Source: Coprococcus sp. (GTDB lineage: Bacteria; Bacillota; Clostridia; Lachnospirales; Lachnospiraceae). Taken from it: a DNA stretch of 64,000 nucleotides. Below the pieces are notes generated by a model that made no database searches, was not told where the DNA came from, and saw only the letters and a program-made list of their open reading frames with translations. Position numbers and translations under genes: made by a program. The DNA lies in the NCBI GenBank assembly GCA_022793995.1, contig JAAWDY010000067.1, positions 124,001 through 188,000 of the forward strand, in the 5' to 3' direction. Below, piece after piece: positions 43,404 to 53,412 of this stretch (position 1 is the first letter of the stretch; each line of letters begins with the position of its first letter).

Positions 43404-43942
43404 TTTCTATTTTACAATGGTGCCTTTTCTTTGCCTTGTCATATCCGTCATACCATCGTCTTAGCTCCTCCCTTGTTACAAAAAACGGCTCTTCCCGACC
43501 TTTACGGTATCTTTCATAAAGCATATCCACTTCCGCATCCGAAAATCCAAAATACCCGTCATATAAGCAAACCGTACATAAGGGCGGTCTTCTATTCTGC
43601 CAATATATTCCTCATAGGAACGAAAATTCCTTGGCACATCATTGAACGGGATATGAACCACATCGAAACGGTTTCTGAAACTGTCATATTCTTTCGCCCC
43701 GGAAATCGCAAGCCGGTCAAAAACTTCCTTTGAGTCGCAACCCTTTGAAAAAAGGCCGCAATCATATTGGCCGCGATTGTTTTCCCGAATCTCCTTGGCC
43801 TCGTCAGACAGATATGCTTATTACCTGCTTTTACAAAACCAAATAATTCCTCCAACATCCTGGTTTTGTCCACAAAATATGGCTGTTCGACCTCGTTCCT
43901 AAAGAGTGTGTATGCCGTTCGGCTGTTCAAGTAAAGCCCCAT
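43381..43942 (-). pseudogene. AAA-ATPase-like (PF09820-type) gene, frameshifted and internally deleted
   Basis: The intact start reads MGLYLNSRTAYTLFRNEVEQ, YFVDKTRMLEELF, and a Walker A of the RPRRFGKT type, which defines the AAA-ATPase_like family common in Lachnospiraceae and Bacteroidetes. After NMIAAFF the frame shifts; the next piece is FRNRFDVVHIPFNDVPRNFRSYEEYI, then a deletion to RPYVRFAYMTGI, and a further shift to YFGFSDAEVDMLYERYRKGR and RRWYDGYD. At about 190 codons it is far shorter than the ~500-residue family. It overlaps the end of the second WYL gene. Confidence 0.8.
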
Positions 43943-43981
43943 ATACTTGTTTCCTTCCTTCTACGAATCAACAAAAATTAA

Positions 43982-44302
43982 TTAATCCTTTTCAAGCAAT
44001 TTCAATGTATCCGCAACTTCCTGTACCGTACATCCTACCTCCCTGGCAATCTGTTCCTCTGTATAATGCGGATTCCCGCTTGATACCCGGAATTCTTTTT
44101 CTGTCTCGTTGGATTCCAGAAACGGGATCTCCTTCCCGAAAATAATGCTCAGCACATCCTGATGGGCCTGCGGGTCTTCCATCACTTCATCGAACAAGAA
44201 CCGGCTTGTAAGGTTCAGCTCTTTCAATGGCTTCATGATTGGTTGTGTATTTTGTTTCTTATCCTGTTTAATGCTCTGTTCCTTATTCTGTTTTTTATCC
44301 AT
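43982..44302 (-). pseudogene. Internally deleted PD-(D/E)XK (Rpn-type) gene
   Basis: A 106-codon ORF. A Lys/Gln-rich start leads to LTSRFLFDEVMEDPQAHQDV and LSIIFGKEIPFLESNETEKE, the usual N-terminus of these proteins. It then jumps straight to the C-terminal HTH TEEQIAREVGCTVQEVADTL. The nuclease core that should lie between (about 150-200 residues) is absent. The frame remains open, so a short protein could be made, but it cannot be a nuclease. Confidence 0.7.
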
Positions 44303-44526
44303 ACCTTTTTTTCTTTTAGTGTATCATGTTTCCCGGTTACTTAAAAGAGAAAAATCATACCCATAGGCATCCCTCCCAGCTTGGTGACGCAGCTTTCCCA
44401 CTGCTACTAATCCATTCCTCATTAAGGAAATCTTCCGGCGAATTGCCGTGAAAATAGAAGTTAGAATCAGAAATTTTTTGAACCATTGTCAAGGATTTTG
44501 AATCTTTGAAATGCAAACACAAAACG

Positions 44527-44571
44527 CCCTTGCAAGATAAGAATACCGTACATATCCTTATTTGGCAAGGG
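44527..44571 (-). terminator. Probable terminator of the sulfate/glycan unit
   Basis: On the minus strand CCCTTGCCAAATAAGGATA pairs, with three mismatches, with TATTCTTATCTTGCAAGGG, then GCGTTTTGTGTTT. It lies 59 bases beyond the cysA stop. The rest of the gene-free stretch 44303-44629 shows nothing I can name. Confidence 0.65.
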
Positions 44572-44629
44572 ACTATTGAAAACATATGATTTATTTTTAT
44601 ATTTCATTTTATAATAATATCGAATGCTA

Positions 44630-45370
44630 TCATCCCTTTCTCCACATCATAGACTCAAACCTCTCCACATCAATAAACTCCCTCACAAACTCCGTCCCCG
44701 GATGCCTGCATATCTCTTCCGGCGTCCCCATCTGTTCAATCCGCCCATGGTTCGTGATGATAATCCGGTCCGCTACCTCCATCGCTTCCTCCTGGTCGTG
44801 GGTCACAAAAATACTCGTAATCCCTACCCGGCCAATCATCTCCTTCAGCCACGACCGGAGCTCCCTCCTCACCTTCGCATCGATTGCCGCAAAAGGCTCA
44901 TCCAAAAGTAAAAGCTGCGGATTCGGCGCCAGCGCCCTGGCAAACGCCACCCTCTGTTTCTGCCCTCCTGATAACTGGTGCGGATACCGCTTCCCCAGCT
45001 CCCGCATCGAGATCAGCTCCAGCAGCTCCTCCACCCGCCCTTTCGTTTCACTCTTACTCTTTTTCTGCACCTTAAGGCCAAACGCGATATTCTCCGCCAC
45101 CGTCATATACCGGAACAACGCATAATTCTGGAACACAAACCCAATCCCCCGTTTACTCCCCGGCAGATGGTTCACTCGTTCCCCATTAATCAATATGTCC
45201 CCCGAATCCGGCTCATCCAGCCCCGCGATCATCCGCAAAATCGTCGTCTTCCCGCTCCCACTTGGGCCAAGCAGCGCCGCAAGGCTACCCTTTTCCACCC
45301 CAAAACTCACATCCTTTGAAGCCTGGAACCCGTCAAACGTTTTATTGATATTCCTCATTTCTACATACAT
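44630..45370 (-). CDS. cysA: Sulfate ABC transporter ATP-binding protein CysA
   Basis: ATPase of the sulfate/thiosulfate importer, 246 residues. Walker A LLGPSGSGKTTILRMIAGLD, Q-loop FVFQNYALFRYMTVAENIAF, signature LSGGQKQRVAFARALA, Walker B LLLLDEPFAAID, switch His in VTHDQEEAME. The C-terminal regulatory domain of long CysA proteins is missing, as is common in Firmicutes. It is last in the order sbp-cysT-cysW-cysA. Confidence 0.93.
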   Translation of the reverse strand: MYVEMRNINKTFDGFQASKDVSFGVEKGSLAALLGPSGSGKTTILRMIAGLDEPDSGDILINGERVNHLPGSKRGIGFVFQNYALFRYMTVAENIAFGLKVQKKSKSETKGRVEELLELISMRELGKRYPHQLSGGQKQRVAFARALAPNPQLLLLDEPFAAIDAKVRRELRSWLKEMIGRVGITSIFVTHDQEEAMEVADRIIITNHGRIEQMGTPEEICRHPGTEFVREFIDVERFESMMWRKG

Positions 45371-45407
45371 ATCCGTTTTCTCCCAAAATGACCTGCGCTT
45401 TCCCTTC

Positions 45408-46304
45408 TCATTTCCTCTTCCATTCCACCAGGTTCCGCAAAACCAAAATTCCTACTGCCAGGATCACTAAAATCGACGATACCGCAAACGCCGCCGTTGT
45501 GTGAAACTCATTGTAAAGAATCTCCACATGCAACGGAAGCGTATTGGTCTTCCCCCGCAAATGGCCGGAAATCACAGATACCGCCCCGAATTCCCCCAGC
45601 GCCCTTGCAGTACACAAGATCATCCCATACAGCAAAGCCCACTTGATATGGGGAAACGTAATTCTTCGGAAAATCGTAAATCCCCCGGCGCCCATCAATG
45701 CCGCCGCCTCTTCCTCCTCCTTTCCCTGTGCGTTCATCACAGGAAATAACTCCCGGAACACAAACGGCAGGGTGACAAACACTGTCGCCAGAATCACTCC
45801 CGGCACAGCAAATACAATTTTTATATGGTGGGACTTTAGAAACTCCCCCATCCATCCAATATTCCCGAATGTCAGAATAAAAATCAAGCCCGCAATGACC
45901 GGCGAGACCGAAAACGGGAGATCGATCAAAGCCGCTAACACCTGCCGTCCCCGGAAATAAAACTTGGACAACAGATATGACGCAAAAATTCCAAAAACGG
46001 TGTTCACTGCCACCGCGACCACCGTAGCCAGCATCGTAAGCTGGAAGGCCTTTACCGTGTACTCGTCCAGTAGATTCTCCTTATACACAGCCCATCCTTC
46101 TTTTAATGCGTTTATCACAACGACCGCCAGCGGAAGTACCAGCATAACAAATAGAAAACATGCGCTGATACCAATCAAAACATATTTTACAGCATGATTT
46201 CCTTCCCTTTTCTGGGGCGGGATCACCTTCTGCAAAGAGCAAACCCCATCCCCGACCATATCTTTTTCATAAGTTGTTCCCATCGTCTCATTCCGCTCCG
46301 CCAT
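45408..46304 (-). CDS. cysW: Sulfate ABC transporter permease CysW
   Basis: Membrane subunit of the sulfate importer, 298 residues with about six helices. The transporter coupling loop is EEEEAAALMGAGGFTIFRRI, and FGEFGAVSVISG-like ALGEFGAVSVISGHLRGKTN is the typical CysW segment. The N-terminal 40 residues are a polar cytoplasmic extension. It follows cysT by 21 bases and precedes cysA by 37. Confidence 0.93.
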   Translation of the reverse strand: MAERNETMGTTYEKDMVGDGVCSLQKVIPPQKREGNHAVKYVLIGISACFLFVMLVLPLAVVVINALKEGWAVYKENLLDEYTVKAFQLTMLATVVAVAVNTVFGIFASYLLSKFYFRGRQVLAALIDLPFSVSPVIAGLIFILTFGNIGWMGEFLKSHHIKIVFAVPGVILATVFVTLPFVFRELFPVMNAQGKEEEEAAALMGAGGFTIFRRITFPHIKWALLYGMILCTARALGEFGAVSVISGHLRGKTNTLPLHVEILYNEFHTTAAFAVSSILVILAVGILVLRNLVEWKRK

Positions 46305-46325
46305 CGCCTTCCTCCATTTCCGGTA

Positions 46326-47177
46326 TTATCCCTCGCTGAATCTCTGCATATAAATCTGCACAGAATGAATCCCCAGCATCAACAGGAATGATAAAATCAA
46401 TAACACCAATGCAATCGCTGTGGCATCTTCGTACTTATATTGCTCCAGCTTCGTCATAATGAGAAGCGGTGCGATCTGCGTTTTATATGGAATATTTCCC
46501 GCGATAAACACCACGCTCCCATATTCCCCGATTCCCCTGGCAAAAGCCAGGCCGAATCCCGCCAAAAACGCCGGGAAAAGTTCTGGAAATATGACCCGGA
46601 AAAAAATCGTGATCCTACCTGCCCCAAGCATCGTGGCCGCTTCCTCGTACTGCCTGTCCAGCTTTTCCAATACCGGCTGGACCGCCCGGACCACAAACGG
46701 AATCCCAACAAACACCATGGCAATCGTAATCCCAATCCGGGTATACGCGATCTGGACCCCTATTTTCGCAAACCACCTGCCGATCCACCCCTGGTCCGAA
46801 TACAGATACGTCAAAGAAATGCCTGCAACCGCGGTAGGCAGGGCAAAGGGAAGTTCAATCAGCCCGTCCATCAGTCGTTTCCCCGGGAATTCATACCGCA
46901 CGAAAACCCATGCAAGGATCATCCCAAATACCGCATTGACAACAGCGGCGAGAAAGGCGCAGGAAAGACTGACCCCATACCCGGAAAGGATCTGGGGCGC
47001 GCTTACCACTTTCCAAAATTCCGGAAAACTGAGGCTTCCTGCTTTTAGGAAAAGCGATGCCAATGGAATCAATACCAAAGGGCCCAGCATCGCCAAAGTC
47101 ACTCCCAAGGATAACCCAAATCCCGGGATTACCCTGACGCCTCTCTTATTCTTCACTTTTACAATCTGCTGCTCCAT
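46326..47177 (-). CDS. cysT: Sulfate ABC transporter permease CysT (CysU)
   Basis: Second membrane subunit of the sulfate importer, 283 residues. Typical regions are ELPFALPTAVAGISLTYLYS, the coupling loop LDRQYEEAATMLGAGRITIF and GIGEYGSVVFIAGNIPYKTQ. It sits between the sulfate-binding protein (37 bases upstream) and CysW. Confidence 0.94.
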   Translation of the reverse strand: MEQQIVKVKNKRGVRVIPGFGLSLGVTLAMLGPLVLIPLASLFLKAGSLSFPEFWKVVSAPQILSGYGVSLSCAFLAAVVNAVFGMILAWVFVRYEFPGKRLMDGLIELPFALPTAVAGISLTYLYSDQGWIGRWFAKIGVQIAYTRIGITIAMVFVGIPFVVRAVQPVLEKLDRQYEEAATMLGAGRITIFFRVIFPELFPAFLAGFGLAFARGIGEYGSVVFIAGNIPYKTQIAPLLIMTKLEQYKYEDATAIALVLLILSFLLMLGIHSVQIYMQRFSEG

Positions 47178-47214
47178 ACAAAGCTTCCCTTCCCTACCAT
47201 TTCTTTATCCCGCA

Positions 47215-48246
47215 CTACTGGGCATAAATCTGGTCGAAAACCGCGCCATCTTCAAAAAAAGCCTTATACGCCTCATCCCAGCCGCCGAAATCATCTATGG
47301 TTACCAGGTTCATAGCCAAATCAAACTGTCCCGCAAACTCCTGCAGAATCTCTTCGTTCGAGGGGCGGTAATAATTTTCCCCCGCAAGGCGCTGGGCCTC
47401 ATCGCTGTACAAGTATTCCAGATAGGCTTTTGCGATCTCTTTTGTCCCATGTTCGTCCGCATTCTGGTCTACCACCGCCACGGACGGCTGCGCCAAAATA
47501 CTGACGCTGGGCGTTATGATCTCATACTGGCCCGGATACTCCTCCATGGACAAATAGGCTTCATTTTCCCATGCGACCAGCACATCCCCCTGCCGGTTCT
47601 CTACAAACGTATTGGTTGCTCCCCTGGCCCCGGAATCCAGGACTAAGACGTTTTCATAGAGCCTCTTCATAGATTCTTTCGTTTCTGCTTCATTATTTCC
47701 ATCCTTTTCCTGCCAGTAGGACCATGCGGCAAGGAAATTCCAGCACGCCCCTCCGGAAGTCTTGGGGTTCGGCGTGATTACTTCCACGTCTTTCTTGATC
47801 AGGTCGTCCCAGTCTTTAATATTTTTCTCATTTCCTTTCCGTACTAAAAATACGATTGTCGACGTATAAGGCGAGCTGTCGCTTTCAAATTCGTCCATCC
47901 AGCCGCCGTCAATCAGGCCGGCTTCCTCGATCGCCGTGATATCATGGGCGAGCGCTAAGGTCACCACGTCCGCCTCGTTTCCCTCGATCACGGAACGGGC
48001 CTGGGCCCCGGAGCCCCCATGGGACTGGGTGATTGTCACATCCTCCCCGTTCTTTTCCTTCCAGTACTTACAGAATAATTCGTTGTATTTAGCATAAAAC
48101 TCCCTGGTGGGGTCGTAAGACACGTTCAAAAGTTCCAGGCTTTCCTTCCTGTCAGACGATGAATCCTTTCCCCCGCCGCAGCCCGCCGCAAAAAGGGATG
48201 AGGCCATCGTCAGGATAAGAATACATAACATACCTCTCTTCTTCAT
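47215..48246 (-). CDS. sbp: Sulfate-binding lipoprotein
   Basis: Captures sulfate outside the membrane for CysTWA. 343 residues with lipobox FAAGC. Family segments are LLNVSYDPTREFYAKYNELF, TQSHGGSGAQARSVIEGNEA, the TPNPKTSGGACWNFLAAW sulfate-site loop and LDSGARGATNTFVENRQGDV. It follows the CysN-CysC gene by 41 bases, so uptake and activation of sulfate are in one unit. Confidence 0.96.
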   Translation of the reverse strand: MKKRGMLCILILTMASSLFAAGCGGGKDSSSDRKESLELLNVSYDPTREFYAKYNELFCKYWKEKNGEDVTITQSHGGSGAQARSVIEGNEADVVTLALAHDITAIEEAGLIDGGWMDEFESDSSPYTSTIVFLVRKGNEKNIKDWDDLIKKDVEVITPNPKTSGGACWNFLAAWSYWQEKDGNNEAETKESMKRLYENVLVLDSGARGATNTFVENRQGDVLVAWENEAYLSMEEYPGQYEIITPSVSILAQPSVAVVDQNADEHGTKEIAKAYLEYLYSDEAQRLAGENYYRPSNEEILQEFAGQFDLAMNLVTIDDFGGWDEAYKAFFEDGAVFDQIYAQ

Positions 48247-48287
48247 GGGTTTCCTCCGCTTCTATTGTTTAAGCCGCGCCAATAGAC

Positions 48288-50144
48288 CTAGCAGCTTTCC
48301 GATCTTTCCCCCGCATATTTTCTTATTCCTTCTAATTGTCCAAGCACATTTTCCGCCGCTTCCTCCAGGCTCTTCCGGCTGGTATCAACTACAATATCCG
48401 CATGTTCCGGCGGTTCATAAGGACTGGAGATTCCGGTAAAATTCGGTATCTTTCCTTCCCTCGCTTTTCGGTACAGCCCTTTCACATCCCTCTTTTCACA
48501 TTCCTCCAGGGAAGTACTGACATAAATCTCAATAAAGTTTTCTTCCCCGATAATACTTCTTGCGTTCTGCCGGTCGCTTTCAAATGGTGAAATAAACGAA
48601 GTAAGCACAATCAGCCCCGCGTCGTTCATCAGTTTTGCCACTTCCGCGATTCTCCTGATGTTTTCAATCCGATCCTCCGGCTCAAAACCCAGGTTCTTAT
48701 TTAATCCCATACGAATGTTGTCCCCGTCAAGAAGCATGGTATAACGCCCCGCAATACTCAGCCGTTTCTCGATTTCATTTGCCAGGGCGGACTTCCCAGA
48801 CCCGGAAAGTCCCGTAAACCAGAGCGTCACCGGTTTTTGCCCCATTTTTGCAGCCCGGGTTTCCCTGGTGAGATCAAGCTTCTGCCATACAATATTTTCC
48901 GACCTTCTCAGGGAATGTTCCACGACACCGCAGGCTGACGTCATGTTGCTTACCCGGTCGATCAGGATAAAGCTTCCCATACTTTTATGCCTGGCAAACG
49001 TATCGTACACAACCGGAGAAACTACCGCGATATCGCAGACAGCAATTTCATTTTTATACAGTTTAGACACCGCGATCTGTTCCCCGGTATGGATATCAAC
49101 CCGGTATTTGATCTCCATCACAGACGCAGGCAGCATCTTTGTCCCGATCTTAATCAGGAAATTCTTCCCCTGCGTCAATTCCTTATCGTCCATCCATAGT
49201 AGGGTGGATGTAAACATGGTACTGACCTTTAGCTCCGTATCGTTTGTCAGCACACACCCTCTTGAGACATCCACTTCCCTGCTAAGGGAAATGGTCACGG
49301 CCTGTCCTTTTTCTGCCTGCGGCATTTTCTGATCTGCCGCCAGTATGGAAGACACTTCTGCCCTTTCGCCGCTTGGCAGGACGGTGACCTCCTCCCCTTC
49401 CCGTATGCTTCCCGCTTCAATCTGTCCCTGAAAGCCACGGAAATTCTGGTTCGGACGGCATACCCTCTGCACAGGCATCACGAATCCTTCTTCCCCTTTT
49501 CCTTCCTCTATATCCACGGTTTCCAGATAATCCAGAAGCGTCTTTCCCTCATACCAGGGCATATGGGAATATTTTAGGGTGATATTGTCCCCTTCCGTCG
49601 CGGAAACAGGGATTACCTTCACATGGGAAAGCTCCAAATCCACCGCAAGCTTTTTGATCTCTTTTTCCAGTTTTTTATATTCTTTCTGGCTGTAATGCAC
49701 CAGATCCATCTTGTTGACCGCAAAAACAAAATACTGGATTCCCATCAATGCGCAGATCCTGGCATGACGCCTGGTCTGCACCAAGACTCCCTGCGAGGCG
49801 TCTACTAAAATCACCGCCAAATCCGCAAAGGAGGCCCCTACCGCCATATTCCGGGTATATTCCTCATGTCCCGGGGTATCCGCCACAATAAAACTTCTCT
49901 TCTCTGTTGTAAAATAACGGTATGCCACGTCGATCGTGATCCCCTGCTCCCGCTCCGCCATCAGGCCGTCCAGCAATAAGGAGTAATCGATCTTTCCGCC
50001 CCTGCTTCCTACTTTGCTCTCCAAAACCAATGCCTGCTCCTGGTCCGTAAAAAGCAGTTTTGCATCGTACAGCATATGCCCGATCAATGTGGATTTCCCA
50101 TCATCCACGCTCCCGCAGGTGATGAATTTTAGTAACCCTTTCAT
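48288..50144 (-). CDS. cysNC: Bifunctional sulfate adenylyltransferase large subunit / APS kinase (CysN-CysC)
   Basis: 618 residues. The N-terminal EF-Tu-like GTPase (GSVDDGKSTLIGHMLYDAKL, DTPGHEEYTRNMAVGA, NKMDLV) drives ATP sulfurylase with CysD. The C-terminal ~180 residues are APS kinase (GLSGSGKSALANEIEK, DGDNIRMGLNKNLGF, GLYRKAREGKIPNFTGI). The product is PAPS, the sulfate donor of sulfotransferases. The ATG at 50144 follows the cysD stop directly as TAAATG, matching the GTPase N-terminus. The fused APS kinase, with a sulfotransferase upstream in the same unit, points to sulfation. Confidence 0.96.
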   Translation of the reverse strand: MKGLLKFITCGSVDDGKSTLIGHMLYDAKLLFTDQEQALVLESKVGSRGGKIDYSLLLDGLMAEREQGITIDVAYRYFTTEKRSFIVADTPGHEEYTRNMAVGASFADLAVILVDASQGVLVQTRRHARICALMGIQYFVFAVNKMDLVHYSQKEYKKLEKEIKKLAVDLELSHVKVIPVSATEGDNITLKYSHMPWYEGKTLLDYLETVDIEEGKGEEGFVMPVQRVCRPNQNFRGFQGQIEAGSIREGEEVTVLPSGERAEVSSILAADQKMPQAEKGQAVTISLSREVDVSRGCVLTNDTELKVSTMFTSTLLWMDDKELTQGKNFLIKIGTKMLPASVMEIKYRVDIHTGEQIAVSKLYKNEIAVCDIAVVSPVVYDTFARHKSMGSFILIDRVSNMTSACGVVEHSLRRSENIVWQKLDLTRETRAAKMGQKPVTLWFTGLSGSGKSALANEIEKRLSIAGRYTMLLDGDNIRMGLNKNLGFEPEDRIENIRRIAEVAKLMNDAGLIVLTSFISPFESDRQNARSIIGEENFIEIYVSTSLEECEKRDVKGLYRKAREGKIPNFTGISSPYEPPEHADIVVDTSRKSLEEAAENVLGQLEGIRKYAGERSESC

Positions 50145-50145
50145 T

Positions 50146-51045
50146 TTAAAAATATCCCTCTCTTTTGCGTCGTTCCATACTGCCCGCCGCCTCATGGTCG
50201 ATTACCCGGCTTGTCCTCTCGGAAGTGACCGCGCCTAATGTCTCTTCTACAATCTTTTCCAATGTATCCGCTGCCGATTCGATCCCGCCGGTCAACGGAT
50301 AACACCCTAACGTCCGGAATCGGACGCTTTTATACTGGATCTCCTCTCCTGGAAGGAGCCGCATCCGGTCGTCGTCTACCATAATGATGTTGCCGTCCCG
50401 GTACACAACCGGACGTTCCTTCGCGAAATATAAGGGGACAATTTCAATCTGCTCCCTGGCAATATACTGCCAGATATCCTTTTCCGTCCAGTTGGAAAGG
50501 GGAAAGACGCGCATGCTCTCCCCTTTATGGAGCTGTGTATTATACAGCTTCCACATCTCCGGGCGCTGGTTCTTTGGGTCCCATGCCTGTTCGCTGTTCC
50601 GGAACGAGAAAACCCGCTCTTTTGCCCTTGATTTTTCTTCATCCCTTCTTCCGCCGCCAAATGCCGCCGTAAAACTATACTTGGATAATGCCTGTTTCAG
50701 CGCCTGGGTCTTCATGATATCGGTATACGCAGAACCATGGTCGAAGGGGTTGATCCCCTGCCGGACGCCTTCTTCATTCGTATAGACCAGCATCTCGATT
50801 CCTTTTTCCTTTGCGGTCCGGTCGCGGAATGAGATCATTTCCTTGAATTTCCATGTTGTATCGATGTGTAAAAAGGGGAACGGCGGCTTCTCCGGGTAGA
50901 ATGCTTTCAGGGCAAGATGCAGCATCACAGAACTGTCCTTGCCGATGGAATAAAGCATGACCGGTTTTTCACATTCTGCCGCTACTTCCCGGAGGATGTA
51001 GATGGCTTCTGCTTCAAGAGCGTCTAAATGGTTCAACTCATTCAT
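50146..51045 (-). CDS. cysD: Sulfate adenylyltransferase small subunit CysD
   Basis: Forms APS from ATP and sulfate together with CysN. 299 residues of the PAPS-reductase-like ATP-pyrophosphatase fold with the PP-loop [20 protein letters not shown], then [37 protein letters not shown] and [14 protein letters not shown]. It lies 4 bases after the UDP-glucuronate decarboxylase gene, tying sulfate activation to glycan synthesis. Confidence 0.97.
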   Translation of the reverse strand: MNELNHLDALEAEAIYILREVAAECEKPVMLYSIGKDSSVMLHLALKAFYPEKPPFPFLHIDTTWKFKEMISFRDRTAKEKGIEMLVYTNEEGVRQGINPFDHGSAYTDIMKTQALKQALSKYSFTAAFGGGRRDEEKSRAKERVFSFRNSEQAWDPKNQRPEMWKLYNTQLHKGESMRVFPLSNWTEKDIWQYIAREQIEIVPLYFAKERPVVYRDGNIIMVDDDRMRLLPGEEIQYKSVRFRTLGCYPLTGGIESAADTLEKIVEETLGAVTSERTSRVIDHEAAGSMERRKREGYF

Positions 51046-51049
51046 TATA

Positions 51050-51991
51050 CTATTTTCCTTCTATCATTTTCTTAAAATACGCAATCGTCCGCTCCAGCCC
51101 CTCTTCCAACATAATATGTGGTTCCCAGTTCAATTCCTTTTTTGCCAAATCTATTACCGGCTTCCTCTGTGCAGGATCATCTGCTGGAAGCGGCATATGT
51201 ACAATCCGGGACTTGATTCCTGTAAGTTCAATTACCTTCTCCGCCAGTTCCAACATAGTAAACTCTACCGGATTTCCTAAGTTGACCGGACCGGTAAACC
51301 CTTCCCTGCTATCCATCATACGACACATTCCCTCAACTAAATCGTCCACATAGCAGAAACTCCTAGTCTGGTTCCCGTCCCCGTAGACCGTGATATCTTC
51401 CCCTTTTAAAGCCTGGACAATAAAATTGGACACTACCCGTCCGTCTCCCGGATTCATATTTGGCCCATAGGTATTAAAAATACGGATTACTTTGATATCC
51501 AAGTTATGTTGTCTGTTGTAGTCAAAGAACAACGTTTCCGCCATGCGCTTCCCCTCGTCATAACAGGAACGGATCCCAATCGGGTTCACGCACCCCCGAT
51601 AACTCTCCGGCTGCGGATGCACCTCCGGATCGCCGTAAACCTCGCTGGTGCTGGCCTGCAGAATGCGCGCATGAACCCGTTTTGCTAGTCCTAACATATT
51701 GAGAGCCCCCATCACAGAGGTTTTCGCTGTTTTAATCGGATTATACTGATAATGCGGGGGACTTGCAGGACACGCCAGATTATAAATCTGATCGACCTCA
51801 AGATAGATCTCCTTTGTGATATCATGCCGGATCAGTTCAAAGTTGTCATAATCCAATAAATCTTTTATATTGCTCTTTGAACCAGTAAAAAAATTATCCA
51901 AGCAAATGACTTCATTTCGCTCTTCCACAAGCCTCTTACAAAGATGCGAACCAATAAACCCGGCTCCTCCTGTCACTAAAATCCGCTTCAT
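51050..51991 (-). CDS. UDP-glucuronate decarboxylase (UDP-xylose synthase)
   Basis: Converts UDP-glucuronate to UDP-xylose with bound NAD. 313 residues. Rossmann motif [11 protein letters not shown], catalytic YDEGKRMAE in the Y-x3-K position, [10 protein letters not shown], and the decarboxylase-specific region [20 protein letters not shown]. Its substrate is made by the Ugd gene immediately upstream, whose stop overlaps this start as ATGA. Xylose is therefore probably a component of the glycan. Confidence 0.94.
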   Translation of the reverse strand: MKRILVTGGAGFIGSHLCKRLVEERNEVICLDNFFTGSKSNIKDLLDYDNFELIRHDITKEIYLEVDQIYNLACPASPPHYQYNPIKTAKTSVMGALNMLGLAKRVHARILQASTSEVYGDPEVHPQPESYRGCVNPIGIRSCYDEGKRMAETLFFDYNRQHNLDIKVIRIFNTYGPNMNPGDGRVVSNFIVQALKGEDITVYGDGNQTRSFCYVDDLVEGMCRMMDSREGFTGPVNLGNPVEFTMLELAEKVIELTGIKSRIVHMPLPADDPAQRKPVIDLAKKELNWEPHIMLEEGLERTIAYFKKMIEGK

Positions 51992-53343
51992 ACCGCTTCC
52001 TCCCTTGCCGCCTTGTATGGTTTGACTCCTATTTGATAATAATCTAACCCGTATTTAGCCAGGCTCTTTGCACTGTACTGGTTTCGCCCGTCAAAAATCA
52101 CCGGCGTTCTCAGCCGTTCCTTAATCTCATAAAAATCAGGACTTCGGAATTCCTTCCACTCTGTAATTAATACCAGGGCTTCCGCCCCCTTCAAAGCGTC
52201 ATATTTGCTCTCACAATACACAACCTTGTCATTTCCCTTTAGGTAGCACCTTTTTGCCTCTTCCATGGCCTTCGGATCATAAGCCTGTACTTCGGCTCCA
52301 AGCCGTGTCAATTCATTAATGATCGTGATCGCCGAAGATTCCCGCATATCGTCCGTGTCAGGCTTGAACGCAAGCCCCCAAACCGCGATCACCTTTCCGG
52401 ATAAGTCTTCTCCCAGTCTCTCCTTTATCTTAGTTACCAGCACTTGTTTCTGTGACTCGTTGACTTCTTCCACAGACCCTAGCAGTCTTGCCTCGTATCC
52501 ATACTCGCCTGCCGTGCGTATGAGCGCCTTTACATCCTTTGGGAAACAGCTCCCGCCATAGCCGCAGCCCGGATAAATAAACGAGTATCCAATACGTCTG
52601 TCGCTTCCGATTCCCTGCCGGACTTTATTGACATCCGCCCCTACCCGTTCGCAAATATTGGAAATCTCATTCATAAAAGAAATTTTGGTTGCAAGCATGG
52701 AATTTGCCGCATACTTTGTCATCTCCGCACTGGCAACATCCATTACGATAAAATTCTCCGTATTCATAAAATAGGGCTTATATAACTCACGCATCATCTC
52801 CTCGGCATCGTCGCTGTCCACACCGATCACGATACGGTCCGGCTTCATACAGTCTGCGACGGCGCTCCCTTCCTTAAGGAACTCCGGGTTTGATATCACG
52901 TCAAAAGTCAGACGGCTCTCCCGTCTGTTAAGCTCTTCCTGTATCCTTCTACGGACTCTTCCTGCCGTCCCTACCGGTACGGTAGACTTGTCCACCACAT
53001 ACATATGATGCTGCATATACATTCCAATACTTCCCGCCACTTCAAGGACATAGTGCAAATCTGCACTTCCATCCTCCCCCATGGGCGTTCCTACCGCAAT
53101 AAAGCAGATGTTGCAGACTTCTAACGCCTTCTGTATCTCTGTTGTAAAATGCAGATTCCCTTGTTTATAGTTATGTATTACCATTTCCGTCAATCCCGGC
53201 TCATAGATTGGGATAATCCCATCTTCCAGATTCCTGATTTTCTGCTCGTCTACGTCCACGCACCAGACCGTATTTCCCATGTTTGCAAAACATGTGCCTG
53301 TCACCAGACCGACATAGCCTGTGCCGATTACTGCAATTCTCAT
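51988..53343 (-). CDS. ugd: UDP-glucose 6-dehydrogenase
   Basis: Oxidises UDP-glucose to UDP-glucuronate with NAD. 451 residues. N-terminal [18 protein letters not shown], the catalytic Cys in [19 protein letters not shown], and a C-terminal domain with [21 protein letters not shown] good GGAGG precedes the start. It feeds the UDP-xylose synthase and perhaps a glucuronosyltransferase. Confidence 0.97.
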   Translation of the reverse strand: MRIAVIGTGYVGLVTGTCFANMGNTVWCVDVDEQKIRNLEDGIIPIYEPGLTEMVIHNYKQGNLHFTTEIQKALEVCNICFIAVGTPMGEDGSADLHYVLEVAGSIGMYMQHHMYVVDKSTVPVGTAGRVRRRIQEELNRRESRLTFDVISNPEFLKEGSAVADCMKPDRIVIGVDSDDAEEMMRELYKPYFMNTENFIVMDVASAEMTKYAANSMLATKISFMNEISNICERVGADVNKVRQGIGSDRRIGYSFIYPGCGYGGSCFPKDVKALIRTAGEYGYEARLLGSVEEVNESQKQVLVTKIKERLGEDLSGKVIAVWGLAFKPDTDDMRESSAITIINELTRLGAEVQAYDPKAMEEAKRCYLKGNDKVVYCESKYDALKGAEALVLITEWKEFRSPDFYEIKERLRTPVIFDGRNQYSAKSLAKYGLDYYQIGVKPYKAAREEAV

Positions 53344-53412
53344 GTTAAGTCCTCCTCTCTGTTTTAATTAGATATACTGTATAAAATCTGCCTGCACCGG
53401 CTAAATACAAAC

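Noticed and set aside
44355-44585. 76-codon minus-strand ORF
   Set aside because: It runs through the terminator of the sulfate unit and shows no domain or ribosome binding site.
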